The position numbers were made by a program, and so were the translations under genes. From Angelobacter sp036557225 (GTDB lineage: Bacteria > Acidobacteriota > Terriglobia > Terriglobales > Acidobacteriaceae): a stretch of DNA of 64,000 nt. Shown here one piece after another: positions 26,828 through 35,181 of the stretch (positions within the stretch are counted from its first letter, which is position 1; every line of letters begins with the position of its first letter). Location of the stretch: positions 13,055 through 77,054 of the forward strand of contig DATBHX010000132.1 of the NCBI GenBank assembly GCA_036557225.1, given 5' to 3'. The notes under the pieces were generated by a model. That model worked only from the letters and a program-made list of their open reading frames with translations, did not search any database and was not told the DNA's origin.

Positions 26828-27555
26828 TTGGGCTCGACTCCGAGCAGTGCCTGCGCCTCCCGCCGGAATTCTTCTTCGCTGCCGGTCATCTCCTGCAGCT
26901 GCGCCAACACTGAGCGACGGAACTCGCGCCGGGCAAAGGCGAGATAGTTGGTCACATCGGTCACGGCAACGTTGAGCTCTGCGGCCAAATCGGCGTAGGA
27001 AGGGCGGGTCTCTGCTTCGTCCAGATCGTAGCGCTCAAACAATTTGAACTGGATCATCTTCCCTGCGGATTCGCAGTGTGAGCGCAGCCGTTCGATGGCC
27101 ATTCCAAAGAGGTTCCGTATCCACTCTTTTTCAAAATACTCTTCTGGCGATTCCGTGGTCGAAATGGCCGCCAGCTCGTGCTCAGCTTCTTCAAAATCAA
27201 GCGCTACGTGGACCGCAGCGCTACCGCGCTTTTGCCGGTGCGCATCGCGCAGCTGGTTCATGAACAGCCGGTCCACACATGTACGAAGAAAAGTACGCAA
27301 CCGGCCCTTGGCTGGATCGTAGGAATCAAGAAACTCTTTTTCCAGCAGGCGGGTAAAAAAGTCCTGTGTGAAATCCTCCGCGTCTTCGCGCTCCACCCGC
27401 CAGCGCATGCGCACATACTTGTACACCGGACGCCAATAGGAGGCGGCAATGGCGTCCAGCGCTCGCACTCGTTCCAGCGGATCGGCGCTCTGCGCCGCCG
27501 CAACCACCGAGTGGCGCGTCAGCGGAAATGCCTCGCCTTGTGGACCTGAACCCAA
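26824..27555 (-). CDS. ECF-like RNA polymerase sigma factor
   Basis: A 243-residue sigma-70-family protein of the ECF type. Region 2 lies at about 30-105 (YWRPVYKYVRMRW, then EDFTQDFFTRLL, the -10 recognition part). Region 4 at about 180-225 (SYADLAAELNVAVTDVTNYL) is the helix-turn-helix that reads the -35 box. No anti-sigma gene is present; instead a Ser/Thr kinase overlaps it by ATGA. That arrangement is known for ECF groups of Planctomycetes and Acidobacteriota, where the kinase is thought to control the sigma factor by phosphorylation. Confidence 0.88.
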   Translation of the reverse strand: MGSGPQGEAFPLTRHSVVAAAQSADPLERVRALDAIAASYWRPVYKYVRMRWRVEREDAEDFTQDFFTRLLEKEFLDSYDPAKGRLRTFLRTCVDRLFMNQLRDAHRQKRGSAAVHVALDFEEAEHELAAISTTESPEEYFEKEWIRNLFGMAIERLRSHCESAGKMIQFKLFERYDLDEAETRPSYADLAAELNVAVTDVTNYLAFARREFRRSVLAQLQEMTGSEEEFRREAQALLGVEPK

Positions 27556-27663
27556 TCAAAAGCCTGTGTGATCGTTAGACGGTGTTGGGGCGAGTTTAGT
27601 TTGAAGCAAGCGCCGTGACAAGCTTAGAGAATGGATCGAGGCCGTTCTTCGGCACCCGTCGAA

Positions 27664-29073
27664 TTAGACTGGCCTGCGAAAGACATATTTCTCTTCCTTG
27701 CGCAGCGGCAGGCGCAGCATCAACCCGCGCTCATCCACCAGCTTCTTGCCGCTCATAAAGGCAAGCACATTGAGATTGTGATTCAGATGCATGGGATGAG
27801 CTTTGGTCGAACCAGCCGGAACGTCAAAGACAAACAGTCCACCCGGCGCCAGCAGCGACGAGAGAAAATTGAGTTCGCCCGGCAGATCGGGCAGGTGCTC
27901 CAGAACGTCAAAAGAAAAGACCGTATCAAAACCCTGTTGGCTGCCCGCAGCAGCCAAAGCGTCTTTGGTATGAAAGAAATCGATCGCCAGCCCATGGCGC
28001 GCCGCGCGCTGCCGGGCAAAGCGCATGGTCACGCCTTCAACGTCGTAGTAGGCGGCACGATGGCCGCGTCGTGCCAGTTCCAGCAGGATCTCCCCGTTCC
28101 CGGCGCCGTAATCGAGCGTGCCGCCGCGGGCCAGGCGCAAGACCTTCATATTGGAGCGGATGCGCTTGTACTCCAGGTTATAAGCGGAAATCGCAAACAG
28201 ATACAGCTCCGAGTTCTGCCGGTACCACTCCGCCATCTGCTCCGGGTTGTCTTCTGATGGCTTGGCTTGCTGCCAGTTCGCGGCCAGCTGTTGATTGCTG
28301 GTGGCCCACAAATGTCGTACCTGTTCGGCAGGATATCCTGTGAATTCGACCAGTTCCTGCAGCGCTGCTTCAACGTTCCTGGCGTTCTGCTCGCGCGCGC
28401 GACGCACCAGCCAGAAAGTTCCTGCGAGCGCCACCACCAACGGCAACGTGCCGGCGATGAACTTACCCATTCCAAACGAACCTATCGCGAAGGAGACAAC
28501 CAGCAATCCTGAAAGAAACGTGATAGCAGCCCAGCGAAGATGACGGTCCTCTTTTCGGACCATGGCCAGATGGGCCGAGGCGGCAAGAAGCAGAAGCATG
28601 ATCGCGGTTGTGCCTCCGGCGGTGCCGCCATCCGCGTCGATCAACGACAGAAACAGGAGGACGAGATCGGTGACCCAGAAAAATGTGGCCGAAAACTCCG
28701 GCGGGATTTTTTTTGCGAGCCAGTTCGCGCCTGCCAGCCAGGCAGCCGCGAAGACGGCAAAGAGTCGTCCGCCGGTGCCCGAGCCCATCACAAGCCCCAG
28801 GATCAACACACCACCCGCGATACGCCAGCGGATCCTGATCTCCCAGCTGCGCTTCTTCTCCGGCGTCACGCTCAGGTGAAGGTAGTCCGGCGTGTAATAG
28901 ATCAGAACCGCGACCGCCAGAGCAATCAGCGGAAAGATGATCATCTCACCGGTGCGCCAGCGGCCTCGCGCAGCCAGCCGCACAGCAATGGCTGCGGCGA
29001 AAAAGGCCACACACACCACGCCGCCCCATATCCGGCTGCCCTGAAGAAATTTTTCCTGTTCGCGATAGTTCAT
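27664..29073 (-). CDS. Polytopic membrane protein with C-terminal SAM methyltransferase domain
   Basis: A 469-residue protein in two halves. Residues 15-225 hold about seven or eight hydrophobic helices. Residues 235-290 form a soluble linker. The C-terminal class I methyltransferase has motif I LDYGAGNGEILL (about 322-333) and a VFSFDVLEHLPDL stretch (about 387-399) where post-motif I/IV residues lie. Membrane-tethered methyltransferases of this type often modify lipids, quinones or surface glycans. A glycosyltransferase gene lies divergently across a foldback element. The exact substrate is unknown. Confidence 0.8.
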   Translation of the reverse strand: MNYREQEKFLQGSRIWGGVVCVAFFAAAIAVRLAARGRWRTGEMIIFPLIALAVAVLIYYTPDYLHLSVTPEKKRSWEIRIRWRIAGGVLILGLVMGSGTGGRLFAVFAAAWLAGANWLAKKIPPEFSATFFWVTDLVLLFLSLIDADGGTAGGTTAIMLLLLAASAHLAMVRKEDRHLRWAAITFLSGLLVVSFAIGSFGMGKFIAGTLPLVVALAGTFWLVRRAREQNARNVEAALQELVEFTGYPAEQVRHLWATSNQQLAANWQQAKPSEDNPEQMAEWYRQNSELYLFAISAYNLEYKRIRSNMKVLRLARGGTLDYGAGNGEILLELARRGHRAAYYDVEGVTMRFARQRAARHGLAIDFFHTKDALAAAGSQQGFDTVFSFDVLEHLPDLPGELNFLSSLLAPGGLFVFDVPAGSTKAHPMHLNHNLNVLAFMSGKKLVDERGLMLRLPLRKEEKYVFRRPV

Positions 29074-29117
29074 GGTGGAAAAAGATGATTTGTCATTTTA
29101 CAAGACCATGCGAGGCA

Positions 29118-29285
29118 GTGTCGGCGACGGGGTGGAGCAGGCCTTCAGGCCTGCGATAATGAATGGTTTGCATGTCGGCTTCAGCCGCTGAGGTTGGCAG
29201 CTGAGATTTACCTCAGTGGCTAAAGCCGATTCATCACTAAAGCTTGTCGCAGGCCTGAAGGCCTGCTCCACCCCGCCACCGGCAC
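29118..29285. repeat. Foldback (nested inverted-repeat) element
   Basis: Perfect 28-bp inverted arms lie at 29129-29156 and 29247-29274, with CAGGCCTTCAGGCCTG at the core of each arm (itself nearly palindromic). The outer flanks still match 8 of 11. Inside, a second, weaker pair (CGGCTTCAGCCGCTGAGGT against ACCTCAGTGGCTAAAGCCG) continues the symmetry, so almost the whole 168 bp can fold on itself. No coding frame is convincing. It looks like a non-autonomous miniature element or a large intergenic hairpin. Confidence 0.8.
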
Positions 29286-29305
29286 ATTCTGCTATGCTTC
29301 GGCGC

Positions 29306-30070
29306 ATGACTCTCTCCGTTTGCATCATCACCCTCAATGAAGAGGCCAACATCGCGCGCACGCTCCGCAGCGTCAAAGACATTGCTGACGAGATCATCGT
29401 GGTCGACTCCGGCAGCACTGACGCCACCGTGAGCATCGCGCAGTCGTTCGGAGCCAAGGTGTTTGTGGAGACGTGGAAGGGCTTTGCCCGGCAAAAAAAT
29501 TCATCGCTGGAGAAGGCAGGCTGTGATTGGATCCTCTCCCTCGATGCTGACGAAGAGGTCAGCCCGGAGCTGGCGGCCAGTATCAGGTCATTATTCCAAT
29601 CGGCCACGCCGCCCCAGTATGCCGGATACAAAATGAACCGCCGCAACATGTATTTTGGCCGATGGATCAAGCACAGCGGTTACTACCCCGACCCCAAGTT
29701 GCGCCTGGTCAAGCGCGGCGCCGCGGAATTCGAACTGCGCGACGTGCATGAAGACATGAAGATGACGGGCGAGCTGGGCCACCTGCAGGGCGATCTTCTC
29801 CACCACGCCTACCCGACGCTCGAAAGCTTCATCGAGCATGCCAACCGCTACTCGACTCTTGGCGCGGGCATGGTGGTGCGCGAGCGCAAGGTTGGCTTCA
29901 GCTTCATCAACATTGTCCTGCGACCCGCAGTCCGGTTTTTCTGGAGCTATTTTTTTCGCGGCGGCTTTCTTGACGGCCGCGAAGGCCTGCTGGTGCTGAT
30001 GACCCACGCAGCGTACGTGAGCTGGAAATACGCCAAGGCGTGGGAGATGTCGAGAAAACTGGTAAGATAG
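29306..30070 (+). CDS. Family 2 glycosyltransferase (WaaE/KdtX-like)
   Basis: A 254-residue GT-A glycosyltransferase. It starts MTLSVCIITLNEE, has the nucleotide-binding VDSGSTD (33-39) and the metal-binding DAD (80-82) in SLDADEE, and a later HEDMKM segment where the catalytic base region lies. This layout is typical of lipopolysaccharide core glucosyltransferases of the WaaE/KdtX group, but the sugar donor cannot be told. In-frame ATG codons at 29216 (overlapping the foldback element) and 29294 are less likely starts. It probably acts at the inner membrane in envelope glycan assembly. Confidence 0.85.
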   Translation: MTLSVCIITLNEEANIARTLRSVKDIADEIIVVDSGSTDATVSIAQSFGAKVFVETWKGFARQKNSSLEKAGCDWILSLDADEEVSPELAASIRSLFQSATPPQYAGYKMNRRNMYFGRWIKHSGYYPDPKLRLVKRGAAEFELRDVHEDMKMTGELGHLQGDLLHHAYPTLESFIEHANRYSTLGAGMVVRERKVGFSFINIVLRPAVRFFWSYFFRGGFLDGREGLLVLMTHAAYVSWKYAKAWEMSRKLVR

Positions 30071-30145
30071 CCGGACTCATTTCCAGAAAAAGCCATCGGA
30101 AAATCACCAGGGGCGTACATTTCAATCCACTGTTTGGGGGAATCA

Positions 30146-30757
30146 ATGGATCAGAAGTTACTGCAGCGCGAAACAATGGCGAGCAACACGGAACGTTACC
30201 GTCACTTTCGAGCAGCGGGGGTAGTTATAGCGCTGCTGCTGAGTTTGACCTGCATGGTGGGCATCGCTCAGGACAAGCCACAAACCGCCGCACCCGCCCC
30301 CGCAGCACCGGTGCTTCCGGGAGCCGCGGAGATGAAACGTCTCAGTTTCTATGTGGGCAACTGGAACTATACGGAAAGTTATCCCAACGGCGCCAGGAAC
30401 ACCGGCGTGTACACCAGCAAGCTTGGCCCGGGCGGCAATTCGCTGGTCAACACATTCAGCTCACATGGCCCGGTCGGCAATTTTGAAGGCATGCTGATCT
30501 TCACCTGGGACATCAGTGCGAACAAGTACAAGGCATTCGCTTTTGGGGACTTTCCCGGGGCCCTCATTGAGACCGGCGAGTTTGATGGCGACAAACTGGT
30601 CTTTCGCGGTGAAATCCCCATGGGCAACAACAGGAAGATGCAAATCAGAAATGTGACCTGGCTTACTGCGCAAGGGCAGCTGGTGAGCGAAGAATACTCG
30701 AGTGTTGGCGGCGCGCCGGAAAAGCTACTGGTCCGCGTGGAAGCGACCAAACAGTAG
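30146..30757 (+). CDS. Secreted DUF1579-like protein
   Basis: A 203-residue protein. The ATG at 30146 follows a GGGGGA ribosome binding site. A signal peptide ends near residue 43 (MVGIAQDK). The mature domain starts MKRLSFYVGNWNYTESY and continues with strands such as GMLIFTWDISANKYKAF and KLVFRGE, a lipocalin-like beta-barrel pattern of the DUF1579 kind. Such proteins are common in Acidobacteriota, and their ligand is unknown. Confidence 0.72.
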   Translation: MDQKLLQRETMASNTERYRHFRAAGVVIALLLSLTCMVGIAQDKPQTAAPAPAAPVLPGAAEMKRLSFYVGNWNYTESYPNGARNTGVYTSKLGPGGNSLVNTFSSHGPVGNFEGMLIFTWDISANKYKAFAFGDFPGALIETGEFDGDKLVFRGEIPMGNNRKMQIRNVTWLTAQGQLVSEEYSSVGGAPEKLLVRVEATKQ

Positions 30758-30813
30758 GACCTCTAAAGAACCAGCCGTCGGCTTGATCAGCTGCGCTTGC
30801 AGGGCTTCTCTCT

Positions 30814-31194
30814 ATGACTCGACAAAAGTTTGGCATTCGACTCGTAGTCGCGGCGTGCGCTCTGCTCGTCTACATCGCGCTTTCCGCACCGATTTATGCG
30901 CGGGCGCATCCGCATCTTGATCCCGCGTTGCTCGCCGAATATGCCCGGCCATGGCCAGTGGCGCTCACCTGCGCGCTGGCCATCGCGATGGCGACAATCG
31001 CTCTCGTGCCCTTGCGTCGCGGCGAACGCTGGGCGTTCTGGACGCTGCTTGTGGTATTTGCGATTCTCTTCGCCACGCGCCTGGCCACCGATCCACGCTG
31101 CCTGGTCGTGCTCGATCCGCATCAGCATGGCTGTCACAGCTTTATGATTGCGGTTGTGCTGGGCGTGGTGGGTCTGATCCTGGCCCGGAAATAA
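30814..31194 (+). CDS. Small membrane protein of unknown function
   Basis: A 126-residue protein with four hydrophobic segments (about 8-28, 47-66, 74-91 and 107-124). Between helices 3 and 4 lies a Cys/His-containing loop (DPRCLVVLDPHQHGCHS) that could bind a metal; two Cys and three His are present. The stop at 31192-31194 abuts the convergent lgt-fusion stop at 31195. No family is recognised. Confidence 0.65.
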   Translation: MTRQKFGIRLVVAACALLVYIALSAPIYARAHPHLDPALLAEYARPWPVALTCALAIAMATIALVPLRRGERWAFWTLLVVFAILFATRLATDPRCLVVLDPHQHGCHSFMIAVVLGVVGLILARK

Positions 31195-32628
31195 TTACTT
31201 TCTTCCTTCTCTCTTCTGTGCGATCACCAGCCCTCTCGGTGTCGGCAGCAGCACAACAGAAACCAGCCCTTCCTGCTCCAGACGCAGCGCGGCATCGCGA
31301 ACGGTCTTTAAATGCGAGCTGGCATCGTGCATCAGGATGAGGCCGTTGGGATTGATCTGGGGAAGAAAATGGCGGACCTCAGGCTCACGCAGTTCGGGCA
31401 GAGAATCGCAGAAAAGGACGTCAATGGTGCCGGAGACGCGCGTCTCCAGGCTCGATTCACAGCGAAAGTCGATAAACTTCTTGAGACCTGAAGCCTCGAT
31501 CTTGTCCTTCGCTTTGGCAAAGACTTCTTTGTCTGGCTCGCAGGTGATGATCTTTCCTGAGCCATTCTGCTTCAATCCCTCAGCCATATAAATGGTGCTC
31601 ACGGCGAGGAACGTTCCGGTCTCCACCACCAGGTTGGGCTTGACGGTGGTCATAAGGCATTTGAGGAAGTCGAGCACTTCTACTTCGGCGGTCATGGTGT
31701 CAAACATCCTCCAGCGCTCGGGATGCGGGCATTCAGGCGTAGCGCGATGATATTCAGGCTTGGTCTCCTGGTTGCCGTGCTGAACCACGTGATCTAAGAC
31801 TTTGTGGACTGGGTCGACTTTGCGAAATCGACGCCTCGCAAAGATCAGCAGCACCACGCCGGCGACGATGGTCAGCAGCGCGGCAAGCTGCGCGTTGCTC
31901 ATACCCCACAGCACCGGAGGGTTGATGCGGATAAATTCCACCAGAAAGCGCGAAAGCCCAAAGAGAACGAGAAACTCTCCGGTGATCACGCCGGGCGCCA
32001 GCGGGTGCTGGATCGATCGCGTGCCGCGCCGCCATATGTACCAATAGATGAGCACGCCGGCAAAGAATTCGTAGAGCGGCGTGGGATGAACGCGGCAGTC
32101 CGGCGGAGCTCCCCATTGCGGGCAAGTCTGTGTGGTCGGCACCAGGCCGTCAGGAAAAGACATGCCCCAGGGCAGATGCGTGGGACGGCCGTAGTCGCCG
32201 TCGCCGGAGATCAGGCACCCAATGCGGCCTACGGCGTAGCCGACGGCGGCAGCCGAGCTTGAGACATCCAGCATGGTCAACATGCTGACGCGATATCGTC
32301 GCGCGAGAAGAAGCAGCATGGCAATGCCGGCCACAAAGCCGCCAAACCAGGCAAAGCCGCCGCGGAACCAACCCACCAAAGCGCCGAAGCTGCGCAACGT
32401 GTCTCCGGTCAGCCTGTCCGCCGGTGTATCGATGACGTGCCAGACCTTGGCGCCGAGAATGCCCATCAGCGCTACCAGAGCCACCACGTTATAGACATCG
32501 ATCGGAAGTTTGCGCCGCTTGACCTCCGCTTCAAGCGCAAAGTAGGCGGCGGCAAAGGCCAGCAGCATCATCAGGCCGAAGGTAGGAATTTCGTACGGCC
32601 AAAATGGTATGTGGATGTATGGAAGCAG
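31195..32628 (-). CDS. lgt: Prolipoprotein diacylglyceryl transferase fused to a SAM methyltransferase
   Basis: One continuous frame encodes two enzymes. Counting from the first ATG (32571), residues 1-250 match Lgt, the inner-membrane enzyme that puts diacylglycerol on the lipobox Cys: GRIGCLISGD (115-124), HPTPLYE (162-168) and RFLVEFIR (208-215). Residues 290-458 are a class I methyltransferase with motif I VVETGTFLAVS (315-325) and LILMHDASSH. Lgt homology continues upstream of that ATG (PYIHIPFWPYEIPTFGL, seen in two parts) to a TAA at about 32650, with no ATG, GTG or TTG. A CTG at 32628 with GAAGGGA 8 bases before it is the best start (477 residues). A window error is possible. Confidence 0.85.
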   Translation of the reverse strand: MLPYIHIPFWPYEIPTFGLMMLLAFAAAYFALEAEVKRRKLPIDVYNVVALVALMGILGAKVWHVIDTPADRLTGDTLRSFGALVGWFRGGFAWFGGFVAGIAMLLLLARRYRVSMLTMLDVSSSAAAVGYAVGRIGCLISGDGDYGRPTHLPWGMSFPDGLVPTTQTCPQWGAPPDCRVHPTPLYEFFAGVLIYWYIWRRGTRSIQHPLAPGVITGEFLVLFGLSRFLVEFIRINPPVLWGMSNAQLAALLTIVAGVVLLIFARRRFRKVDPVHKVLDHVVQHGNQETKPEYHRATPECPHPERWRMFDTMTAEVEVLDFLKCLMTTVKPNLVVETGTFLAVSTIYMAEGLKQNGSGKIITCEPDKEVFAKAKDKIEASGLKKFIDFRCESSLETRVSGTIDVLFCDSLPELREPEVRHFLPQINPNGLILMHDASSHLKTVRDAALRLEQEGLVSVVLLPTPRGLVIAQKREGRK

Positions 32629-32683
32629 AGGCCAAGTCCCTTCGTGAGATTAAGTCTCAGTATAAATGGTGAGAGATGAAAGA

Positions 32684-33328
32684 CTAGTGCCCGGGAGTCT
32701 CACCGGGATGGCTAATAATCACATCGCGCACCTCGGCGGTAGCACGCACGGCGAGCCGCGCCGGCAGGATCAATAATCGCGGCAGTGTGCCATCTTTGCG
32801 GCGATAGCGTTTCAGGTCGGCCAATGACTTCACGCCCAGCCGCTCCGCCATCAGCGAATGCGACGGCACGTCTTTGAACTCAAAAAGCGCTGCCGGCCGA
32901 AATGTCTGATGCTTAGCCGTGAGCAGTTCACGCTCGCTGCGCAGATCAGGACGCAGACTGGGATCGAGAATAAAGCACCAGAAAACGTCCCAGTCGCGCG
33001 GCTTACCGTCAACCGTGTATTTGTTGATCACCAGGTTGTGGTCATACTCGGCCTTTCCCGGAGCACGATATTGCACGCCAGGCGATACAAAGTAGAGGTT
33101 CAGGCGCTTGTCATCGAGCGGTTTGTCGGCTCCCACACGTTCGCCCAGGTTCCACGGGCCCACAGCGGCCAGCTTGCGCGTTCCTGCTGACTCAGGCGTA
33201 AAGACCAGGTCGTCGCCATCGTGATAAACGGAGAACGGCTTGACTGCCTGGCGCAGAGACGCGGCGGCGGCAAAGCCCGCAGCGGCCAGGACCACTGCGG
33301 AAACGGTACGAACGTGGCGGTGCAGCAT
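32684..33328 (-). CDS. Secreted or anchored protein of unknown function
   Basis: The ATG at 33328 is preferred (214 residues) because it opens a signal-like hydrophobic segment (TVSAVVLAAAGFAAAA); a TTG at 33367 would extend it by 13. The rest has beta-rich sequence with DGDDLVFTPES, VQYRAPGKAEYDHN and WDVFWCFILDPSL, and ends with a short helical part (LADLKRYRRKDG). I do not recognise a family. It is divergent from the MFS gene and 55 bp downstream of it lies the lgt fusion on the same strand. Confidence 0.6.
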   Translation of the reverse strand: MLHRHVRTVSAVVLAAAGFAAAASLRQAVKPFSVYHDGDDLVFTPESAGTRKLAAVGPWNLGERVGADKPLDDKRLNLYFVSPGVQYRAPGKAEYDHNLVINKYTVDGKPRDWDVFWCFILDPSLRPDLRSERELLTAKHQTFRPAALFEFKDVPSHSLMAERLGVKSLADLKRYRRKDGTLPRLLILPARLAVRATAEVRDVIISHPGETPGH

Positions 33329-33409
33329 GAGAGTGGGAATTATTTCAAGTCCTGCGGCCCGGGGCAAGACGCCAGATGGACAATCCGGGAGATGCTAAAG
33401 TGAATAGAC

Positions 33410-34720
33410 GTGCGTAACATCCTGCAACATCGCGGTCTGCGGTTTATTTTCGCCGCCAATCTCATCTCCATGATCGGCAGCGGGATGAACTCCGCCGGCG
33501 TCACCTGGTTTGTCCTGCAGAAAACGCACTCAGAGATGGCGCTGGGCACGCTGCTGATGCTGCAGACCATTCCTGCTTTGCTCATGCTGCCCTTCACCGG
33601 CGTGGTCATCGATCGCGAAGACCGCCGCCGGCTCCTGATGATCCTTGACGCTGTCCGCGGCCTCGTTATCCTGGCTGTCGCGGTACTCGCCTACCGTGGC
33701 GTGGCGACGCTGTGGGAGATCTATCTGATGGCCGTGCTCGTCGCCGCCGGCTTCTGGATGTTCTGGCCTACAGTCACGGCGCTCATCCAGGAGCTTACGC
33801 CTGACTCGCAATTCGTCCACTCCAACAGCTTTCTTCTGGCAGGGGTACAGGGCGGATGGCTGGTGGCCGGCGCTATCGTCGGATTCGTCTACAACAAGAT
33901 TGGGTTGGCGGGTGTGCTGTTCATCGACTTTGCCAGCTACGTGCTCTCGTTTACCTGTTATCTGCTGGTGCGCAAAGGACGGCACACGGTCGCCGTCGCC
34001 ACGGACAGCGTCGAGCACGAAAGCGCGGTAGCCAAGTTCCTGCATGAACTGCGTGAAGGCATCTCCTACATCCGCCTTCGCCCACATTTGATGTTGACCG
34101 GCACTGCCTGGGCACTGTTCATCGGCGGAATGCTGACCCAGGGCGTGATTACCGCTCCGTTCAGCGATCGCATTTTGAAGACCGGGGCCGTCGGCTATGG
34201 CTGGCTCAACGCCGGATGGGCCGTAGGAGCGTGCGTGAGCGCGATCTTCACTCCCGCGCTCATTCGCGGCACAGGACACCGGCGGGCTGTCGGCGTCTCC
34301 ATGGCTCTGCTGGGAATCTCGCTCATCTCGCTTCCCTTCCTGGGAATGCACCTCCACAGGCCGGTCCATTTGAACGCTTCACTCGCCGTAACTCTGGCTT
34401 TGCCTGTTGCAGTGACGGTGTATGGCCTCATGGGCTGCTGTCGCGGCCTGGGCGGCGTGGCCATCACCAGCACCGTCATGGAATTGGTGCCCAAGCACTT
34501 CATCGGACGTGTGCAAAATACTTTCTACTTTATGGGAACCTTGCTGCAACTCCTCTTCTCCTTCACCGTGGGAACCGTGGCGCACACGCGGAGCCTGGCT
34601 GCGGGATTCGCCATTGTTGGCGGAATCTATCTTCTGGCCTGCATGGCTGGTTCGTGGCCGGTAAAGGAATCCACAGAAGAGACCGGTTCGATGGCCAAGG
34701 TCAGCACCTCATTGGACTGA
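33410..34720 (+). CDS. MFS transporter (EntS-like exporter)
   Basis: A 436-residue major-facilitator protein with 12 hydrophobic helices and the loop 2-3 motif DREDRRRLL (about 67-75), the usual Gly-x-x-x-Asp-Arg site in variant form. The family of enterobactin-exporter-like proteins has the same N-terminus (LRFIFAANLISMIGSGM). It probably exports a small molecule or siderophore using the proton gradient. The start is a GTG at 33410. No transport-linked genes are adjacent, so the substrate is not known. Confidence 0.85.
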   Translation: MRNILQHRGLRFIFAANLISMIGSGMNSAGVTWFVLQKTHSEMALGTLLMLQTIPALLMLPFTGVVIDREDRRRLLMILDAVRGLVILAVAVLAYRGVATLWEIYLMAVLVAAGFWMFWPTVTALIQELTPDSQFVHSNSFLLAGVQGGWLVAGAIVGFVYNKIGLAGVLFIDFASYVLSFTCYLLVRKGRHTVAVATDSVEHESAVAKFLHELREGISYIRLRPHLMLTGTAWALFIGGMLTQGVITAPFSDRILKTGAVGYGWLNAGWAVGACVSAIFTPALIRGTGHRRAVGVSMALLGISLISLPFLGMHLHRPVHLNASLAVTLALPVAVTVYGLMGCCRGLGGVAITSTVMELVPKHFIGRVQNTFYFMGTLLQLLFSFTVGTVAHTRSLAAGFAIVGGIYLLACMAGSWPVKESTEETGSMAKVSTSLD

Positions 34721-34788
34721 CAGCTGCCGCGGGAGAAGCTCTGAGTAACAAAATAGGGCCATCCGTGAAGATAAATGGCACAAAGGCC

Positions 34789-34816
34789 TTGTCCGCGCGT
34801 TCGATTCGCGTAGAAT
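34789..34816 (+). promoter_or_regulatory. Candidate sigma-70-type promoter of the small GNAT gene
   Basis: TTGTCC and TAGAAT are separated by 16 bp and lie about 37 bp upstream of the ATG at 34853. Both hexamers fit the housekeeping consensus with one or two mismatches. Confidence 0.45.
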
Positions 34817-34852
34817 CCTTTTAAGCACAGCGAAGGAAGCAGTCAAGAATTC

Positions 34853-35122
34853 ATGGACAGCAACCCTGTCAAGCACAATGAAGCCGGAGGCCAGTTTGAG
34901 ATTGCACTGGAGTCAGGCCCTGCGTTCCTGCAGTACCGGCGAACAGGTGATTCTATGCGGCTGATTCATACCGAGGTCCCCGAACTAATGCGAGGTCGCG
35001 GTCTGGCTAATCAGTTGGTTCGCGCTGCGCTCGACTATGCTCACTTCAATCAGCTCAAGGTCATTCCCATCTGTCCGTTCGTAAAACTGTATCTGCAGAA
35101 ACATCCAGAAGCCGCAGTGTAA
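34853..35122 (+). CDS. Small GNAT-family N-acetyltransferase
   Basis: An 89-residue protein of the compact acetyltransferase family (YidJ/GNAT_acetyltr_2 type). It keeps the acetyl-CoA loop in the form RGRGLANQLV (about 47-56) and the typical ending ICPFVKLYLQKHPE. Proteins of this size have the core GNAT fold without the usual N-terminal helix, and their substrates are unknown. A promoter-like pair lies upstream and a terminator downstream, so the gene is probably transcribed alone. Confidence 0.88.
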   Translation: MDSNPVKHNEAGGQFEIALESGPAFLQYRRTGDSMRLIHTEVPELMRGRGLANQLVRAALDYAHFNQLKVIPICPFVKLYLQKHPEAAV

Positions 35123-35154
35123 GCCGTGCATCGTCGAAATCTCTGGGAATCAGA

Positions 35155-35178
35155 CCGGGCTCCGCGCTCGGCTTTTTT
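35155..35178 (+). terminator. Rho-independent terminator after the GNAT gene
   Basis: CCGGGC TCCGC GCTCGG forms a 6-bp stem (one G-T pair) followed by C and six Ts. Confidence 0.75.
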
Positions 35179-35181
35179 AGC

